Positions 35,473 through 45,352 of a stretch of 64,000 nucleotides of DNA are shown here, one piece after another; positions within the stretch are counted from its first letter, which is position 1; each line of letters begins with the position of its first letter. Below the pieces are notes generated by a model. That model was not told the origin of the DNA. It searched no databases and worked only from the letters and a program-made list of their open reading frames with translations. Location: assembly GCA_965206125.1 (NCBI GenBank), contig CBDBIN010000044.1, forward strand, positions 124,001 through 188,000. Direction: 5' to 3'. This DNA comes from CAXWPM01 sp965206125 (GTDB taxonomy: Bacteria > Acidobacteriota > Terriglobia > 20CM-2-55-15). A program made the position numbers and the translations under genes.

Positions 35473-36801
35473 GTGAGCCTGGCAACTCCAGAAAAGATTC
35501 GGAAGCTCCAACGAGCGCTCTACGTGAAGGCCAAGCATGAGCCGACACGGCGATTCCACTTCTTATATGACAAGGTGTGGCGTGAAGACATTCTGACCCA
35601 CGCCTACGCGCGTTGCCGATCAAACGGTGGGGCGCCGGGCGTGGATGGGGAAACCTTTACGCACATTGAGGGATATGGGGTGGACCGCTGGCTCAACACG
35701 GTACGGGAGGAGGTGCGAACAGGACGCTACAGACCGCAACCGGTCAAACGGGTGATGATTCCAAAGTCTGGTGGCGTGGGCCAACGGCCGCTGGGGATTC
35801 CGACTATCCGTGACAGGGTAGTGCAAACCGCGGCGAAGTTGGTGCTCGAACCGATTTTCGAAGCAGACTTCGATGGGGCGGTCTACGGGTATCGTCCCAA
35901 ACGGAGCGCGCTGGATGCGGTTCGAACCGTTCATCGGGCAATTGATGAGGGGCACACCAAAATAGTCGATGCCGATCTATCGAAATACTTCGATACGATT
36001 CCCCACCCCGAGCTGATCAAGTGCGTTGCACGACGTGTTAGCGACGGGAAGATGCTGCATCTGATCAAGATGTGGTTGAAGACGCCGGTCGAGGAGACCG
36101 GCGAACGGGGACATCGGCGGATGAGTGGCGGCAAGAAGGCGACGCGGGGAACACCGCAGGGTGGAGTGGCATCGCCATTGTTGGCGAACATCTACATGCA
36201 TCGTTTCATCAAGGCGTTTCGCAAGCATGGTTTGGATCGTCGGTACGACGCGGTGCTGGTGACCTACGCGGACGATTTCGTGGTCCTGTGTCGGCATGGC
36301 GCCGGTGAGGTCCTCGAAACGACTCGGCGATGGATGGCCAGCATCGGTCTCACGCTGAACGAGACCAAGACGCGTGTATGCGACGCCCGATGCGAGCCCT
36401 TCGACTTCCTCGGCTATACCTTCGGGCCGATGTACTCTCCGCGAACCGGCGGACGCTACAACGGTGCGCGGCCTTCCAAGAAGGCTGTGGCCTCGGTCAA
36501 GGAGCATATCCGGCGACGCCTGCGGTCCGGTAATCACGCGCCATGGGAAGACGTGGCGCGGGGCCTGAACCGCATGGTGCGGGGATGGTCGGCCTACTTC
36601 AGCTATGGGTCGGTGACGCAGGCGCGACACGGGGTGAAACTGTATCTCTATCACGCCGTCCGTCGCTTCCTTCGGCGTCGGCACAAAGTGGCCGGGTCTG
36701 GTTACCGGCGGTTCCCCACCGATGAGGTATTTGGGAAGCTGGGCGTGCTGTCTCCCGAATCCTGTCCGCATGAGGTCTGGTCGGCAATGCGCACGCCTTG
36801 A
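35473..36801 (+). CDS. ltrA: Group II intron reverse transcriptase/maturase
   Basis: 442 residues, full length. RT domains: GAPGVDGETF, PIPTIRDRVVQ-like GIPTIRDRVVQ, YGYRPKRSALDAV, ADLSKYFDTIPH, TRGTPQGGVASPLLANIYMH and the catalytic VTYADDFVVLC. A maturase/X domain (GLNRMVRGWSAYFSYG) follows. No endonuclease domain is seen. GTG start at 35473 with GAGGAG upstream. Confidence 0.95.
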   Translation: MSLATPEKIRKLQRALYVKAKHEPTRRFHFLYDKVWREDILTHAYARCRSNGGAPGVDGETFTHIEGYGVDRWLNTVREEVRTGRYRPQPVKRVMIPKSGGVGQRPLGIPTIRDRVVQTAAKLVLEPIFEADFDGAVYGYRPKRSALDAVRTVHRAIDEGHTKIVDADLSKYFDTIPHPELIKCVARRVSDGKMLHLIKMWLKTPVEETGERGHRRMSGGKKATRGTPQGGVASPLLANIYMHRFIKAFRKHGLDRRYDAVLVTYADDFVVLCRHGAGEVLETTRRWMASIGLTLNETKTRVCDARCEPFDFLGYTFGPMYSPRTGGRYNGARPSKKAVASVKEHIRRRLRSGNHAPWEDVARGLNRMVRGWSAYFSYGSVTQARHGVKLYLYHAVRRFLRRRHKVAGSGYRRFPTDEVFGKLGVLSPESCPHEVWSAMRTP

Positions 36802-36817
36802 CGTGAAACCCGTCCGA

Positions 36818-36850
36818 GAGCCGGGTGCGGGAAATCCGCACGCCCGGTTC
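36818..36850 (+). ncRNA. Group II intron 1, domain V
   Basis: GAGCCGGGTGCGGGAAATCC followed by a pairing strand GCACGCCCGGTTC gives the ~34-nt domain V hairpin with the GAAA-type loop. It is the catalytic centre of the ribozyme, 16 bases after the reverse transcriptase stop. Confidence 0.85.
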
Positions 36851-36994
36851 GATGAGCGGGGAGGAGAAACGGAGCGATGGACTTCTCGGCGAGACCAGCA
36901 ACGAAAGACGCTGGCCGCTATCGGCGCCGCCGGTCCTGTACGCCACCGCGCTTCTCCTCGACTCTACCACCTGCATTCGGAATTTAAGCTACCG

Positions 36995-37960
36995 CCTGCG
37001 GTTCAGCAGGCGGATTGATCCACACCTTTTCCGGCGGTCCGGCGATCTTCCTGGGTGCGTTGACGAAACGTTCGGGATGGCGTTGCCGTGCATGATCCAG
37101 AGGCAGTTGCCGTCGTAGAACGATTCGGTCGGTGCAGCCGTCGTGAACCGTGGCGGGTGTCAGCCAATTGAGACCCGAATGGTAGTGGACGTTGTTGTAC
37201 CAGTGGAAGAAGTCCCGGCAGAACGCCTTGGCGTCCTGGATCGAACCGAATAGTTCCGGGAAGTCAGGGCGGTACTTCAGGGTTTTGAACTGGGCTTCCG
37301 AGAACGGGTTGGCGTCGGACACATAGGGCCGAGAGTGGGATTGGGTCACACCCAGATCCGACAGCAGCAGCGCCACCGCCTTCGACTTCATCGACGACCC
37401 GCGATCGGCGTGGAGAATCAGTTGATCGCGACTGATCCGTTGCTTATCACAGCTTTCACGGATCAACTTTTTGGCCAGAGTCGCCGATTCGCAATCGGCC
37501 ACCATCCATCCCAGAGCTTGGCGGCTGAAGATATCGAGAATCACGTACAAGTAGAAGTAGGTCCACTTCCGTGGTCCCTTCAGCTTCGTGATGTCCCAGG
37601 TCCACACTTCATTCGGGCCTGTTGCCAACAGTTCCGGCTTCTGGTAGACGGGATGACGCCGTTGGTTCCGCCCGTTCGCGCACTTCTTGGTTCGCATCCA
37701 GAATCCGGTACATCGTGCGTACCGAGCACAAATAGCGGTCTGCATCCAGCAAGGCCGCACACACTTGGGCGGGCAGCTGATCCACGAAGCGCCCGCTATG
37801 CAGCAGGTCGAGGACTTCCTGTCGATCGGCTCCGTTGACAACTCCGCCTGTCGCAAGACGAGATGTGTCGCGTCTTCGGCGAGATCGGGAGGGTAGCCGT
37901 ACTTTGCCAGCAACCGGCGAACATTGCGCCGCAGGCTGGCCCGCTGAGTTAAGTCGGCGC
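36995..37960 (-). pseudogene. IS3-family OrfB (integrase), frameshifted
   Basis: The C-terminal two thirds is well preserved: EVWTWDITKLKGPRKWTYFY (D), LILHADRGSSMKSKAVALLL (D), VSDANPFSEAQFKTLKYRPD (E) and FFHWYNNVHYHSGL. Upstream of ~37690 the homologous sequence moves to another frame (EVLDLLHSGRFVDQLPAQVC ... YLCSVRTMYRILDAN). At least one frameshift makes it inactive. Confidence 0.8.
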
Positions 37961-38056
37961 TCGACAAAACGAGGCTAGAAGTGCCGTTCCACAATCGGCT
38001 GATCGTAAGTTTTAACCCCGTCTGATTGCAAGTATTCGGTGCGTCAAATGTAAGAA

Positions 38057-38169
38057 CAAGCCTGTCGGGAATAAGAAGTCTGCAACCAAGAATCAACAAC
38101 TTACAGACCAGGGATGGCTCGTAAGTTGTTGATTCTTGCTTCGAGGGAGCCAATTCCCGACAGGCTCCT
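38057..38169. repeat. Remnant MITE with an IS1182-type right end
   Basis: Right end ATTCCCGACAGGCTCCTAG (38151-38169) resembles the end of the IS1182-type element at 55066-55080 (GCCGACAGGCTCCTAG). The left end keeps only GCCTGTCGGGAAT. Inside is a palindrome AAGAATCAACAACTTAC / GTAAGTTGTTGATTCTT. The 260 bases beyond it (38170-38432) hold nothing I can name. Confidence 0.6.
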
Positions 38170-38432
38170 AGGCTGCGCAAAAGCCCGACATGTAGTAAGG
38201 GAGGAGCGGCGATTCAGAGAACGCGGTCGGCCAGTTCGAGTAATCCCGCAGGACGTTTTGACAGGTACGGCGGGTCGGGCCCGGTGGAGATCGCCACTCC
38301 GGTTCGCACCTAAATCTTGGTGTCGCAGTCGGGGCAAAGTGGTCGCGTAATGTTGCCGACAATTTCTCTCCACCCACCGGGACACCACAGGAGGGCAACA
38401 CCTTGAGAGAGCAAATCCGGGGGTTGTTGACG

Positions 38433-38600
38433 CTACCCCATAATCCGCAACTGCATTCCCAGCGCCCGCGTGATCCGCATGACCGTAGCGAAGGTGGGAT
38501 TGCCGTCCTCCGACAAAGCCTTGTAAAGCCCCGCGCGGTTTCGCTTACCCAGTCCGCTTTGCACGCTAAGCGGAGCGTTTCTGACGAGCGTTGAGGTGCC
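38433..38600 (-). pseudogene. Remnant of a HigA-like (XRE) antitoxin
   Basis: The last ~37 codons read KRNRAGLYKALSEDGNPTFA followed by TVMRITRALGMQLRIMG, the C-terminal helix-turn-helix typical of addiction-module antidotes. The N-terminal part is out of frame and has stops. No partner HigB is seen. Confidence 0.6.
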
Positions 38601-38746
38601 GATGGAGTCTCGAGCGGTCGATAGCAAACTGCTCCGCCTCCTGACGTGTTGAGATGGCTGGGTCGGCCGCCATCGCCTCGGCCATGAAAATCTGTCGTCG
38701 TCGGGCGCGGAACAGCTGCCCCCATTATCCTTTCGCACTTCAACGG

Positions 38747-39259
38747 TCAGGATGTCGAGCCGCTAGACAGGCGACGCTCATCATCGATCAGCATAACGCG
38801 GCTCGGCCCGACCGTTCCCCAGTTCCAGAGTACGAGATTGACATCGTCGGGCCCAGCCCCGGCGGCGAAGCTCTGGCCCCGCATTCCCGCATAGCCCAGC
38901 GCGATCAGCCGGTCCGCCAAGGCCTGCGATGAAGGGACCTTCCCTTTAAGCATTTCTGCTTCCCAGTTGGGGCACAGAAGTTCCAAATCGCTCACGCCAA
39001 GGGCCGCACGCTGAGCTTGATCCAGCGCATCGAACACCGGCTCGGCATCGACCTCGTAAGCACAGAGCGTGAGCGGTTGCATCGACCGGCCCAGCGGCTC
39101 CGCCTCGCGTATGGCGGTCAATTGGGTGAGCGAGGTATAGAGTGCCGGGATGCCACGTCGGTTGAATCGTCCACCGTGGTGGCGCGCACCATCACCAGAT
39201 AGTGGCTGCCAGGACCATTGTGGATTGTGAGCCCGGTAAACCAGCCCTCGGAACCGCAT
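38747..39259 (-). CDS. RES-domain toxin
   Basis: 170 residues. RES family landmarks: VYRAHNPQWSWQPLSGDGAR with the invariant Arg, GGRFNRRGIPALYTS (Arg and Tyr of the NAD site), and Glu in TAIREAEPLG. RES toxins destroy NAD+ and are held in check by an Xre/DUF2384 antitoxin, which lies 15 bases upstream. Intact and probably functional as a pair. Confidence 0.9.
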   Translation of the reverse strand: MRFRGLVYRAHNPQWSWQPLSGDGARHHGGRFNRRGIPALYTSLTQLTAIREAEPLGRSMQPLTLCAYEVDAEPVFDALDQAQRAALGVSDLELLCPNWEAEMLKGKVPSSQALADRLIALGYAGMRGQSFAAGAGPDDVNLVLWNWGTVGPSRVMLIDDERRLSSGSTS

Positions 39260-39274
39260 CAGGGAACCGCAGAA

Positions 39275-39625
39275 TCAGGCATAACCTCCTGCCATGATTC
39301 GGCTGAGATAGGCATGCACCTGATCGGCCTTGCCTTCGCGTAGCAACTGATCCGGGGTGGCGCCGCCAAAGCCCGGTACCGGCTCTGCGCGGAACCAGGC
39401 ATAGGCCGCAAGAGGCGATCCGGTCGCGGCTTCGACGCGGTTCAGAATTTCCAACATCTGACGCAGACGGGTCTGGGTTTTTCGCGCCCTGATCCTCGAA
39501 GCGCGCGAAAACGCGTCCTGGCTAAGACCCAACGTGCCGGCGATCTCCGACTTGCTGGTGCGCAACGCGGTCGCGATGAGTGCCGGCGAAAATACCTGAT
39601 CTTCGACAAATTTCTGGAAGAGCAT
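39275..39625 (-). CDS. Xre/MbcA/ParS-type antitoxin
   Basis: 116 residues. An Xre-like helix-turn-helix (LRTSKSEIAGTLGLSQDAFS) and a DUF2384 C-terminal domain (AYAWFRAEPVPGFGGATPDQ, LLREGKADQVHAYLSRI). First gene of the RES/Xre pair; it neutralises the toxin and probably represses the operon. The promoter should lie within 39626-39670, which is AT-rich. Confidence 0.9.
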   Translation of the reverse strand: MLFQKFVEDQVFSPALIATALRTSKSEIAGTLGLSQDAFSRASRIRARKTQTRLRQMLEILNRVEAATGSPLAAYAWFRAEPVPGFGGATPDQLLREGKADQVHAYLSRIMAGGYA

Positions 39626-39679
39626 AAAACCTCACCGTTTATTACATAGTTTAACGTGATAATCGGTGCAATGCTAGAA

Positions 39680-39850
39680 GCGCGCGTTCAAGTCGCATGT
39701 AGTCGATAAGGACACGTCGCATCCGGAACTGGTTCAGGCTCTCGAAGACTTCCGCGTCCTCTACAACGAATAATGCCTTATTGAGCGCCTCGACTTTCAG
39801 TCTCCCGTTCAGGCGTGGAATCGTCTTGCGCTCAACCCGGCGGAGTGATT
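39680..39850 (+). pseudogene. Integrase-type transposase C-terminal scrap
   Basis: Plus-strand translation gives RAFKSHVVDKDTSHPELVQA, LEDFRVLYNE, a stop, then CLIERLDFQSPVQAWNRLAL. This has the ending of IS481/IS3-like integrases, with an in-frame TAA. The rest of 39626-40027 holds no supported gene. Confidence 0.4.
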
Positions 39851-40027
39851 ATGGTCAACTCTATCTGTCCAAGAAATCAGGGCGGTACGTCCGCTCTATG
39901 ACTCTACGAGACGCCGAGAAAGTGGCGAACTGAACGAAGGTTGAATTGCAGTGAGCAAGAACCCCCAGGAAGGCGGCCGTCAAGAGAGCGATGACTGCCC
40001 ACCCTGGAACGTCACGGGCATCTGTCG

Positions 40028-41392
40028 TTGTCGGACCCGACACGGCAGCATTTGCTCGGGATGAGTGCATCCACGGCCGATCGGATTCTCCGCCAGTTTC
40101 GGGTGGCGCATCGGCCGCATGGTAAGAGCACGACCACGTCGGGCCAGTTACTCAAACACCGGGTTCCGATCCGAACGTTCGCCGACTGGGAGGAGACGGG
40201 GCCGGGATTCATGGAAGCGGACCTGGTCGCCCACTGCGGGGTTCATGCAGACGGCCCGTTTCTCCACACCCTCGTGCTCACTGACGTGGCCACCGGCTGG
40301 ACGGAATGTCTGGCGTTACTCCATCGGTCTGAGGCTGACGTTCTACAGGCGCTCCAGATAGTGCGACAACTTCTTCCGTTTCAGTTAGTCGGCTTGGACA
40401 CCGACAATGGGTCGAAATTCATGAATTACGGACTTTTGGCCTACTGCGAGCGTGAAACGATCCAATTTACCCGGGGACGTGCGCGCCGGAAGAACGATCA
40501 ATGCTTTGTCGAACAGAAGAACGGCTCGATCGTCAGGCAGCTGGTCGGCTACGACCGGTACGAAGGTCCGCTCGCATACAGACAACTCGCCGAACTCTAC
40601 CGGGTTATCCGGCTGTACGTGAATTTCTTCCAGCCGTCGATGAAGCTCACGATGAAGAGTCGCAACGGATCCAGAGTGAGGAAACGGTACGACATCGCGC
40701 AGACACCCTATCAGCGGCTGTCGAAGTCGGATGCACTAAAAAAGGACGTTCGGGAGCGCTTGGACGCGCTCTACCGACAGTTGGATCCGGTCGAGCTTCT
40801 GCGACAGCTTGAGAAACTCCAGGATGCGTTCTGGAGGCATGCGAAGGAGCTGCAGCCCACCAGAGTACCGGCCGAGGTCCTGCGTGCCACGCCTCTCTCC
40901 GACAACTTCGCTCCGAGTGGCCAGGCACCGACAGAGGGCGACCTACTTCAGGCCGAACTCCAACTCCCCGTCTTGGAGCAACGAAAAAAGCGCCGGTATC
41001 GGCGAACCAACAAGCCACGCGTGCCGCATACCTGGCGCACTCGACCCGACCCGTTCGACGGTGTGTGGAAGGAAGTGCAATCATGGCTTAAATCTGAACC
41101 TGAGCGGACGGCAAAGTCGCTTTTTCTCCAACTTCAGCAACGAGACCCCGCCCGCTATTCCAACGGCCAGTTACGGACCATGCAGCGCCGCGTGCGTGAA
41201 TGGAGACGTCAAATTCTGGTGACTTTCAACGCGAAGTGGCTCGAACTCGATCGGTTCGGCCTGACTCAAGCATCGCCAAAAGCTGCCGGCGACAATGGCT
41301 GTGGAAAAGATGGTCGCTTCGCGACCGTGGAAAACCCCTCGGGTTTCCCACTTTCCCACAGCCTCGACGACGGGAAAACCCGTTCCAGTTGA
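40028..41392 (+). CDS. rve-type IS transposase, N-terminally truncated
   Basis: 454 residues. Integrase core: ETGPGFMEADLVAHCG (D), LVGLDTDNGSKFMN (D), RKNDQCFVEQKNG (E). A long helical region and a basic C-terminus follow. The expected N-terminal helix-turn-helix domain is missing and upstream homologous sequence (HLSLSDPTRQHLLGMSASTA) runs out near 40010. The nearby direct repeats GGTAACATTTT...GATGAGGCAACG at 41402 and 41434 look like the element's right end. IS family not assigned. Confidence 0.7.
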   Translation: MSDPTRQHLLGMSASTADRILRQFRVAHRPHGKSTTTSGQLLKHRVPIRTFADWEETGPGFMEADLVAHCGVHADGPFLHTLVLTDVATGWTECLALLHRSEADVLQALQIVRQLLPFQLVGLDTDNGSKFMNYGLLAYCERETIQFTRGRARRKNDQCFVEQKNGSIVRQLVGYDRYEGPLAYRQLAELYRVIRLYVNFFQPSMKLTMKSRNGSRVRKRYDIAQTPYQRLSKSDALKKDVRERLDALYRQLDPVELLRQLEKLQDAFWRHAKELQPTRVPAEVLRATPLSDNFAPSGQAPTEGDLLQAELQLPVLEQRKKRRYRRTNKPRVPHTWRTRPDPFDGVWKEVQSWLKSEPERTAKSLFLQLQQRDPARYSNGQLRTMQRRVREWRRQILVTFNAKWLELDRFGLTQASPKAAGDNGCGKDGRFATVENPSGFPLSHSLDDGKTRSS

Positions 41393-41474
41393 TCGATCGT
41401 TCGGTAACATTTTTGATGAGGCAACGACCCGGATTTCGGTAACATTTTCAAATGAGGCAACGCGGTCGGGAGTT

Positions 41475-41888
41475 TTGATTGTCGCTGATCACCCTGCGAA
41501 CTTTCCTCTGACAATGCCCCTCGTAGTCCTGGGGGCGCGGCAGGGAGTAGCCCAGGTGTTCCCGAACCTCCCCAAAGCGGTCGCTCTGCGTCTGCTCTCG
41601 TCCACCGTACGTCTCAAGCGCGGACGAGCTGACCTTCAACTGATCCGCCACAAATCGAATCGCTTCCAATGGCGCAAACTTGAGGTCCTCAGGAACGAAT
41701 CCCAAGTACCGCAAGGCGCACAGCTGCATGGCGATCCCCAGCCGATTGGCGGGACGACGACGGACGGCAATAAGGTCGCAGTCCGGACCTGTCGGCGTGA
41801 ATGAGCGAACGAGCTCTGCAGAGGGAACATGAGCCGGCCAACGCTCAAACCGCGCCAGCTCTACTTCCGAGAGGATGTGCGGCGGCAT
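41475..41888 (-). pseudogene. Tn3-family transposase N-terminal fragment
   Basis: About 138 residues (ILSEVELARFERWPAHVPSA, CDLIAVRRRPANRLGIAMQL, CALRYLGFVPEDL) match the DUF4158 N-terminal domain of Tn3-type transposases. The remainder is lost at the boundary with the rve-type IS. A resolvase remnant lies just upstream, so a whole Tn3-like unit once sat here. Confidence 0.75.
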
Positions 41889-41922
41889 TTATGCGGCGCG
41901 TTGCCGGCGGGCAGAGGACAAA

Positions 41923-42330
41923 TCAGACAAGAAGCGTGATCGCTTCGTAGACCGTGCTACGAGCGATCCTCAACTGCCGAGCGATCTCCGCCTTCGAGAG
42001 CCCCTCGGTGAGGAGTCCCTTGACTGCCTGGAGCTTCTCCGGCGTCAGCCGGTAGCGCTGCCCCTTCTTTCGCCCGCCCCACATCTCACCCCGAGCCTTT
42101 TTTGCGGTCAGGCCCGCACGGGTACGCTCCGAGATCAGGTTACTCTCATACTCGGCCATGCCGACCAGTATATGGCGGAATATCTTGGCTGAAGCACTGT
42201 CGCCCGTCAGATGCCCGTCTCGTACCGAGATGTAGTCGATCTTGCGCTCGTCCAGGTCCTCAAGGAAGACAAGTACTGGCGGGCGCGCCGACCCATCCGG
42301 TCGTTGCGCCAGACGACGACAGTTCCTACC
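41923..42330 (-). pseudogene. Serine resolvase fragment, frameshifted
   Basis: Pieces in two frames: GKVGTVVVWRNDRMGRRARQ, then EDLDERKIDYISVRDGHLTG, and MAEYESNLISERTRAGLTAK with the C-terminal helix-turn-helix LSKAEIARQLRIARSTVYEA. The catalytic N-terminus is gone: the fragment is joined to a piece of a secreted-protein gene at about 42333. Partner of the Tn3 transposase fragment. Confidence 0.75.
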
Positions 42331-42332
42331 TT

Positions 42333-42471
42333 GCCGGCGAGCGGACTTCCGTGATCGGAAATGAAATCGGTTTGGCAGGTCACCTCCTCCGGGGAATAGT
42401 TGATATAGGTGATCGTGGTTTGCGTGTGCTGCAGCAACGCGAATGGAGGTTCAGGATGAACTGAGATTTGG
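42333..42471 (-). pseudogene. Secreted protein of Acidobacteriota type, distal fragment
   Basis: Reads QTTITYINYSPEEVTCQTDF followed by ISDHGSPLA, a strand-rich repeat segment seen in large secreted proteins of Acidobacteriota. It is the continuation of the fragment at 46521-46668: group II intron 2 separates the two. Downstream it is fused to the resolvase remnant. Confidence 0.6.
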
Positions 42472-42963
42472 GTGAGAAGCTGCATGAGAGATGGAGGAAG
42501 GCCCTCCGGGGTCGGCCTGCAGGGGCCGATCTCAAACCACCCTGAGCGGCGATTCGTCGTCGTGAGCGTCAGGGAAAAGGCGCGATGAATGCGTCAGGTA
42601 TGGATCGAGAAGGCGAACACCCGTGAACCATCATTCAAGTGTCGAAAGATCCTTAGATGACATCAGAACCGGGGAGGGCTTGCTGCCCTGGGATGAGCCC
42701 ATCGGAAACCTGCTTACAGGGTGGGCGGTGTCCGGCATAGAGATGGCGCGAGCTCGGTCCGGGCTCTTGTGCGGAACTGCAGGAACCTGCGATTGCGATG
42801 TAAAGGGAGACGGCCAAGAGAAACCCTCTCAAGGTCTGAGTGCCAAGGCGCAGCGCGGGGACGGACCGACCCGTAGTAGCGAAGAAAGGTCTGTAATGGA
42901 CCTGGAGCGAAGGGGTCGGGTTGTCCTGCCGGAGTCGTCGTCAACCCGAAAGGGGAGGAGCGG

Positions 42964-43547
42964 GTGACAAAGGCAAAGTCGTTTGATATTCCCAAGCGGC
43001 TTGTATGGGAAGCATACAAGCGCATCAAGGCCAATGGAGGGGCTGCGGGTGTGGACGAGCAATCCTTGGCGGAGTTTGAGGGTGAGCTCGGGAACAATCT
43101 GTATCGGATCTGGAATCGGATGGCTTCGGGGAGCTATTTCCCGCCCCCGGTCAAGGCGGTCTCGATTCCGAAGAAGTCGGGAGGTGAGCGGACACTCGGT
43201 ATTCCCACCGTCGCGGATCGGATTGCGCAGGCGGTGGTGAAGAGTGTTCTGGAGCCCCAGATCGATCCTCATTTCCACGAGGATTCCTATGGCTATCGGC
43301 CTGGCAAATCGGCGCACCAGGCGTTGGCGGTGACCCGTCAACGTTGCTGGGGGCACGATTGGGTGCTGGAGTTCGATATCCGGGGTCTGTTTGACAATAT
43401 CGATCACCGGCTCCTGATGAAGGCGGTTCGACATCATACGAACTGCAAGTGGGTGCTGCTATACGTGGATCGCTGGCTGACCGTGCCGTCGCAGAAGGAT
43501 GGGATGCTATATCAGCGTGAGCGGGGGACACCCCAAGGTGGGGTTAT
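42964..43547 (+). pseudogene. ltrA: Group II intron 2 reverse transcriptase, N-terminal half
   Basis: Reads DIPKRLVWEAYKRIKANGGA, AGVDEQSLAEF, ERTLGIPTVADRIAQAVV, YGYRPGKSAHQALA, EFDIRGLFDNIDH and RERGTPQGGV, covering RT blocks 1-5. It is cut after TPQGGV by the recombinase element; the second half, with the YADD active site, is at 45784. Not functional unless the element is excised. Confidence 0.9.
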
Positions 43548-45198
43548 GACGCCCCGAACGCAAAAGGTAACTTCCGCCTTCAGTGCTGTCGGTGTCGGGT
43601 TTTGACGAGTCTGTACCGTCACTCGGCGATCCCGAGATCGGAATGGAATGACGGATGATGATTTTGTCTTCGCTGACCAACACTTCCTTCACGAGGAGCC
43701 GGACGACGCGCTGGCGTTCCGCGATGTCCAGCGTTTCGGCGGACGAGCGCAGCCGCGCCAGGAAGCCGGTCAAGGTCTCAGCGAGCCGGACATAGATCTC
43801 CCGATCCTTTACATGATCGATAACGGATTGCAATTCGCGATGCAGTGCCTTCTCCTGACGACGCAGCTCGGGCGTTCGGTCGCGCAGCTCGTCGATTGTG
43901 ATCAACTCTTCCTGATAGGCGTTGACCAAGCGGTCGATGCTCTTGCGAACCCTGATCAGACGGTGCCGCAGGTCGATCTCGCGCTGCTGGTTGGGGTCGG
44001 AGGCACGGGCCATCTCCAGTCGCCGGTCGATTTCGGCGCCGATCAGTGCCGGGTCCTTGAGCAGGCGGACCACTTCGGTCCAGACGATGTCATCGAGCAG
44101 ATCCTGGCGCACGGGACGATTGTCGCAAAGCGGGCCGCTGAGATGGCGCCAGGAGTCGGAACCCAGGCAGCGGTAATAGGATATCTTGCGGACACTCGTC
44201 CGGGTCGACGCGCGAGACAGCGCGTAGCCGCATTTACCGCACGCCACCAGCCCCTGCAAGACGCTGGGCGTCCGGGTTCGACGCTTGGAAAACACCTTGT
44301 TCTTTTCCAGTTGCTCTTCAGCAAGAGCAAAGGTGTGGTCGCTGACGATTGCCGGCACCGGGATCTCGATCCAATCTTCTCGCGGCCGTTCATGACTGGC
44401 ACTGTTGCGGTTGGCGAACCCGTCGCGTTGGCGCAAAGGGCGGGTCACACGCTGGCGCGGGGCAATCCGGGTCTTGCCGAAGCACGCCCTTCCCTTGTAC
44501 GCCGGATTACGCAGCATCGCCCATACTACCGACCGTTCCCAGCGCGAACGCCCGGTGGACGTGAGGACCGCGCGTTCATTGAGCTTGCGCGCTATCGCGC
44601 CGATGCTCATGTGATCGCAGGTGTAGTAGCGGTAGACATCGCGAACCACCGATGCCTGCGGTTCGATGATTTCGTAGAACGCATCGCTGTCCGGGGTTTT
44701 CTTGTGGTAACGGTAGCCATAGGGCGCGCTGCCGAGGACGGCCACTTCGCCGCGGCGCGCCCGATGGCGCTTGCCTCGCCGGGAACGTTCCAGAATCTGC
44801 GCGCGCTCGTATTCCGCAATCATGCCCTGGAACTGGACGAGGAGATGATCTTCGGGGGTTTCCATCGACGGCGCGTTCACAAACACGGTTTCGACGCCCT
44901 GTCGGGCCAGTTCCTCGATGATCAGCACCTGGTAAGCATAGCGGCGGCTCAAGCGGTCCGGGGCATGGACCACAACCGTGTCGATGCACCCTTCCGCGGC
45001 GAGATCCCTGACCCGATCGAGCCCCGGCCGCTCGAGAACGGCGCCGGTATAGCCATCATCCTCGATGATCATGTCGGGCGCGACGCGGTAACCGTGGCGC
45101 TCGGCGTAGTCGACCAGGGCCTCGGTCTGGCTGGCGATCGTGTTGCTATCTCTCTGCTGCTCGCCCGAGACACGTGCGTAAAGGGCTGCGATCTTCAT
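43507..45198 (-). CDS. Large serine recombinase
   Basis: 563 residues. Resolvase domain with catalytic Ser in ALYARVSGEQQRDSN, LSRRYAYQVLIIEELARQG and IAEYERAQILERSRRGKRHR; a recombinase domain (GAIARKLNERAVLTSTGRSR); a zinc ribbon (GLVACGKCGYALSR ... YYRCLGSD); and a coiled coil (~390-470). It cuts and rejoins DNA for integration or excision of the element. The last residues (GSYLLRSGR) are encoded by the terminal repeat and the final ~14 by host DNA. Confidence 0.9.
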   Translation of the reverse strand: MKIAALYARVSGEQQRDSNTIASQTEALVDYAERHGYRVAPDMIIEDDGYTGAVLERPGLDRVRDLAAEGCIDTVVVHAPDRLSRRYAYQVLIIEELARQGVETVFVNAPSMETPEDHLLVQFQGMIAEYERAQILERSRRGKRHRARRGEVAVLGSAPYGYRYHKKTPDSDAFYEIIEPQASVVRDVYRYYTCDHMSIGAIARKLNERAVLTSTGRSRWERSVVWAMLRNPAYKGRACFGKTRIAPRQRVTRPLRQRDGFANRNSASHERPREDWIEIPVPAIVSDHTFALAEEQLEKNKVFSKRRTRTPSVLQGLVACGKCGYALSRASTRTSVRKISYYRCLGSDSWRHLSGPLCDNRPVRQDLLDDIVWTEVVRLLKDPALIGAEIDRRLEMARASDPNQQREIDLRHRLIRVRKSIDRLVNAYQEELITIDELRDRTPELRRQEKALHRELQSVIDHVKDREIYVRLAETLTGFLARLRSSAETLDIAERQRVVRLLVKEVLVSEDKIIIRHSIPISGSPSDGTDSSKPDTDSTEGGSYLLRSGRHNPTLGCPPLTLI

Positions 45199-45352
45199 GG
45201 TCGTCTCCTATGCCCTGCGCCCGGGCCGGGATTTTGTGAGCCTGATCGGGCACCAAGATCGCGTAGGCGTTCTGGAGTTTGGCGTCGAGCAGGCGATCGA
45301 AGGCATATGCGAGGTGAACAGCGGTCCGCGAGTTCGGGCGGTATTCAACCAT
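45146..45352 (-). CDS. Small protein between the two recombinase-element genes
   Basis: 68 residues (RPNSRTAVHLAYAFDRLLDA ...). Overlaps the upstream gene by 8 bases and the recombinase gene by 53, a tight arrangement that suggests coupled translation. Similar small frames upstream of related serine recombinases are, to my recollection, common; function unknown. Confidence 0.5.
   Translation of the reverse strand: MVEYRPNSRTAVHLAYAFDRLLDAKLQNAYAILVPDQAHKIPARAQGIGDDHEDRSPLRTCLGRAAER

Larger units (their letters stand above)
34980..36970 (+). mobile_element. Group II intron 1 with intact reverse transcriptase
   Basis: The 5' end GTGCGCC at 34980 fits the GUGYG rule. About 490 bases of structured RNA precede the reverse transcriptase gene. 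Domain V (36818-36850) and a domain VI region follow, ending near ACTCTACCAC at 36970 (3' boundary approximate). It is a self-splicing retroelement. It lies between an IS3-type end and an IS3-type pseudogene, so it probably entered mobile DNA. Confidence 0.8.
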
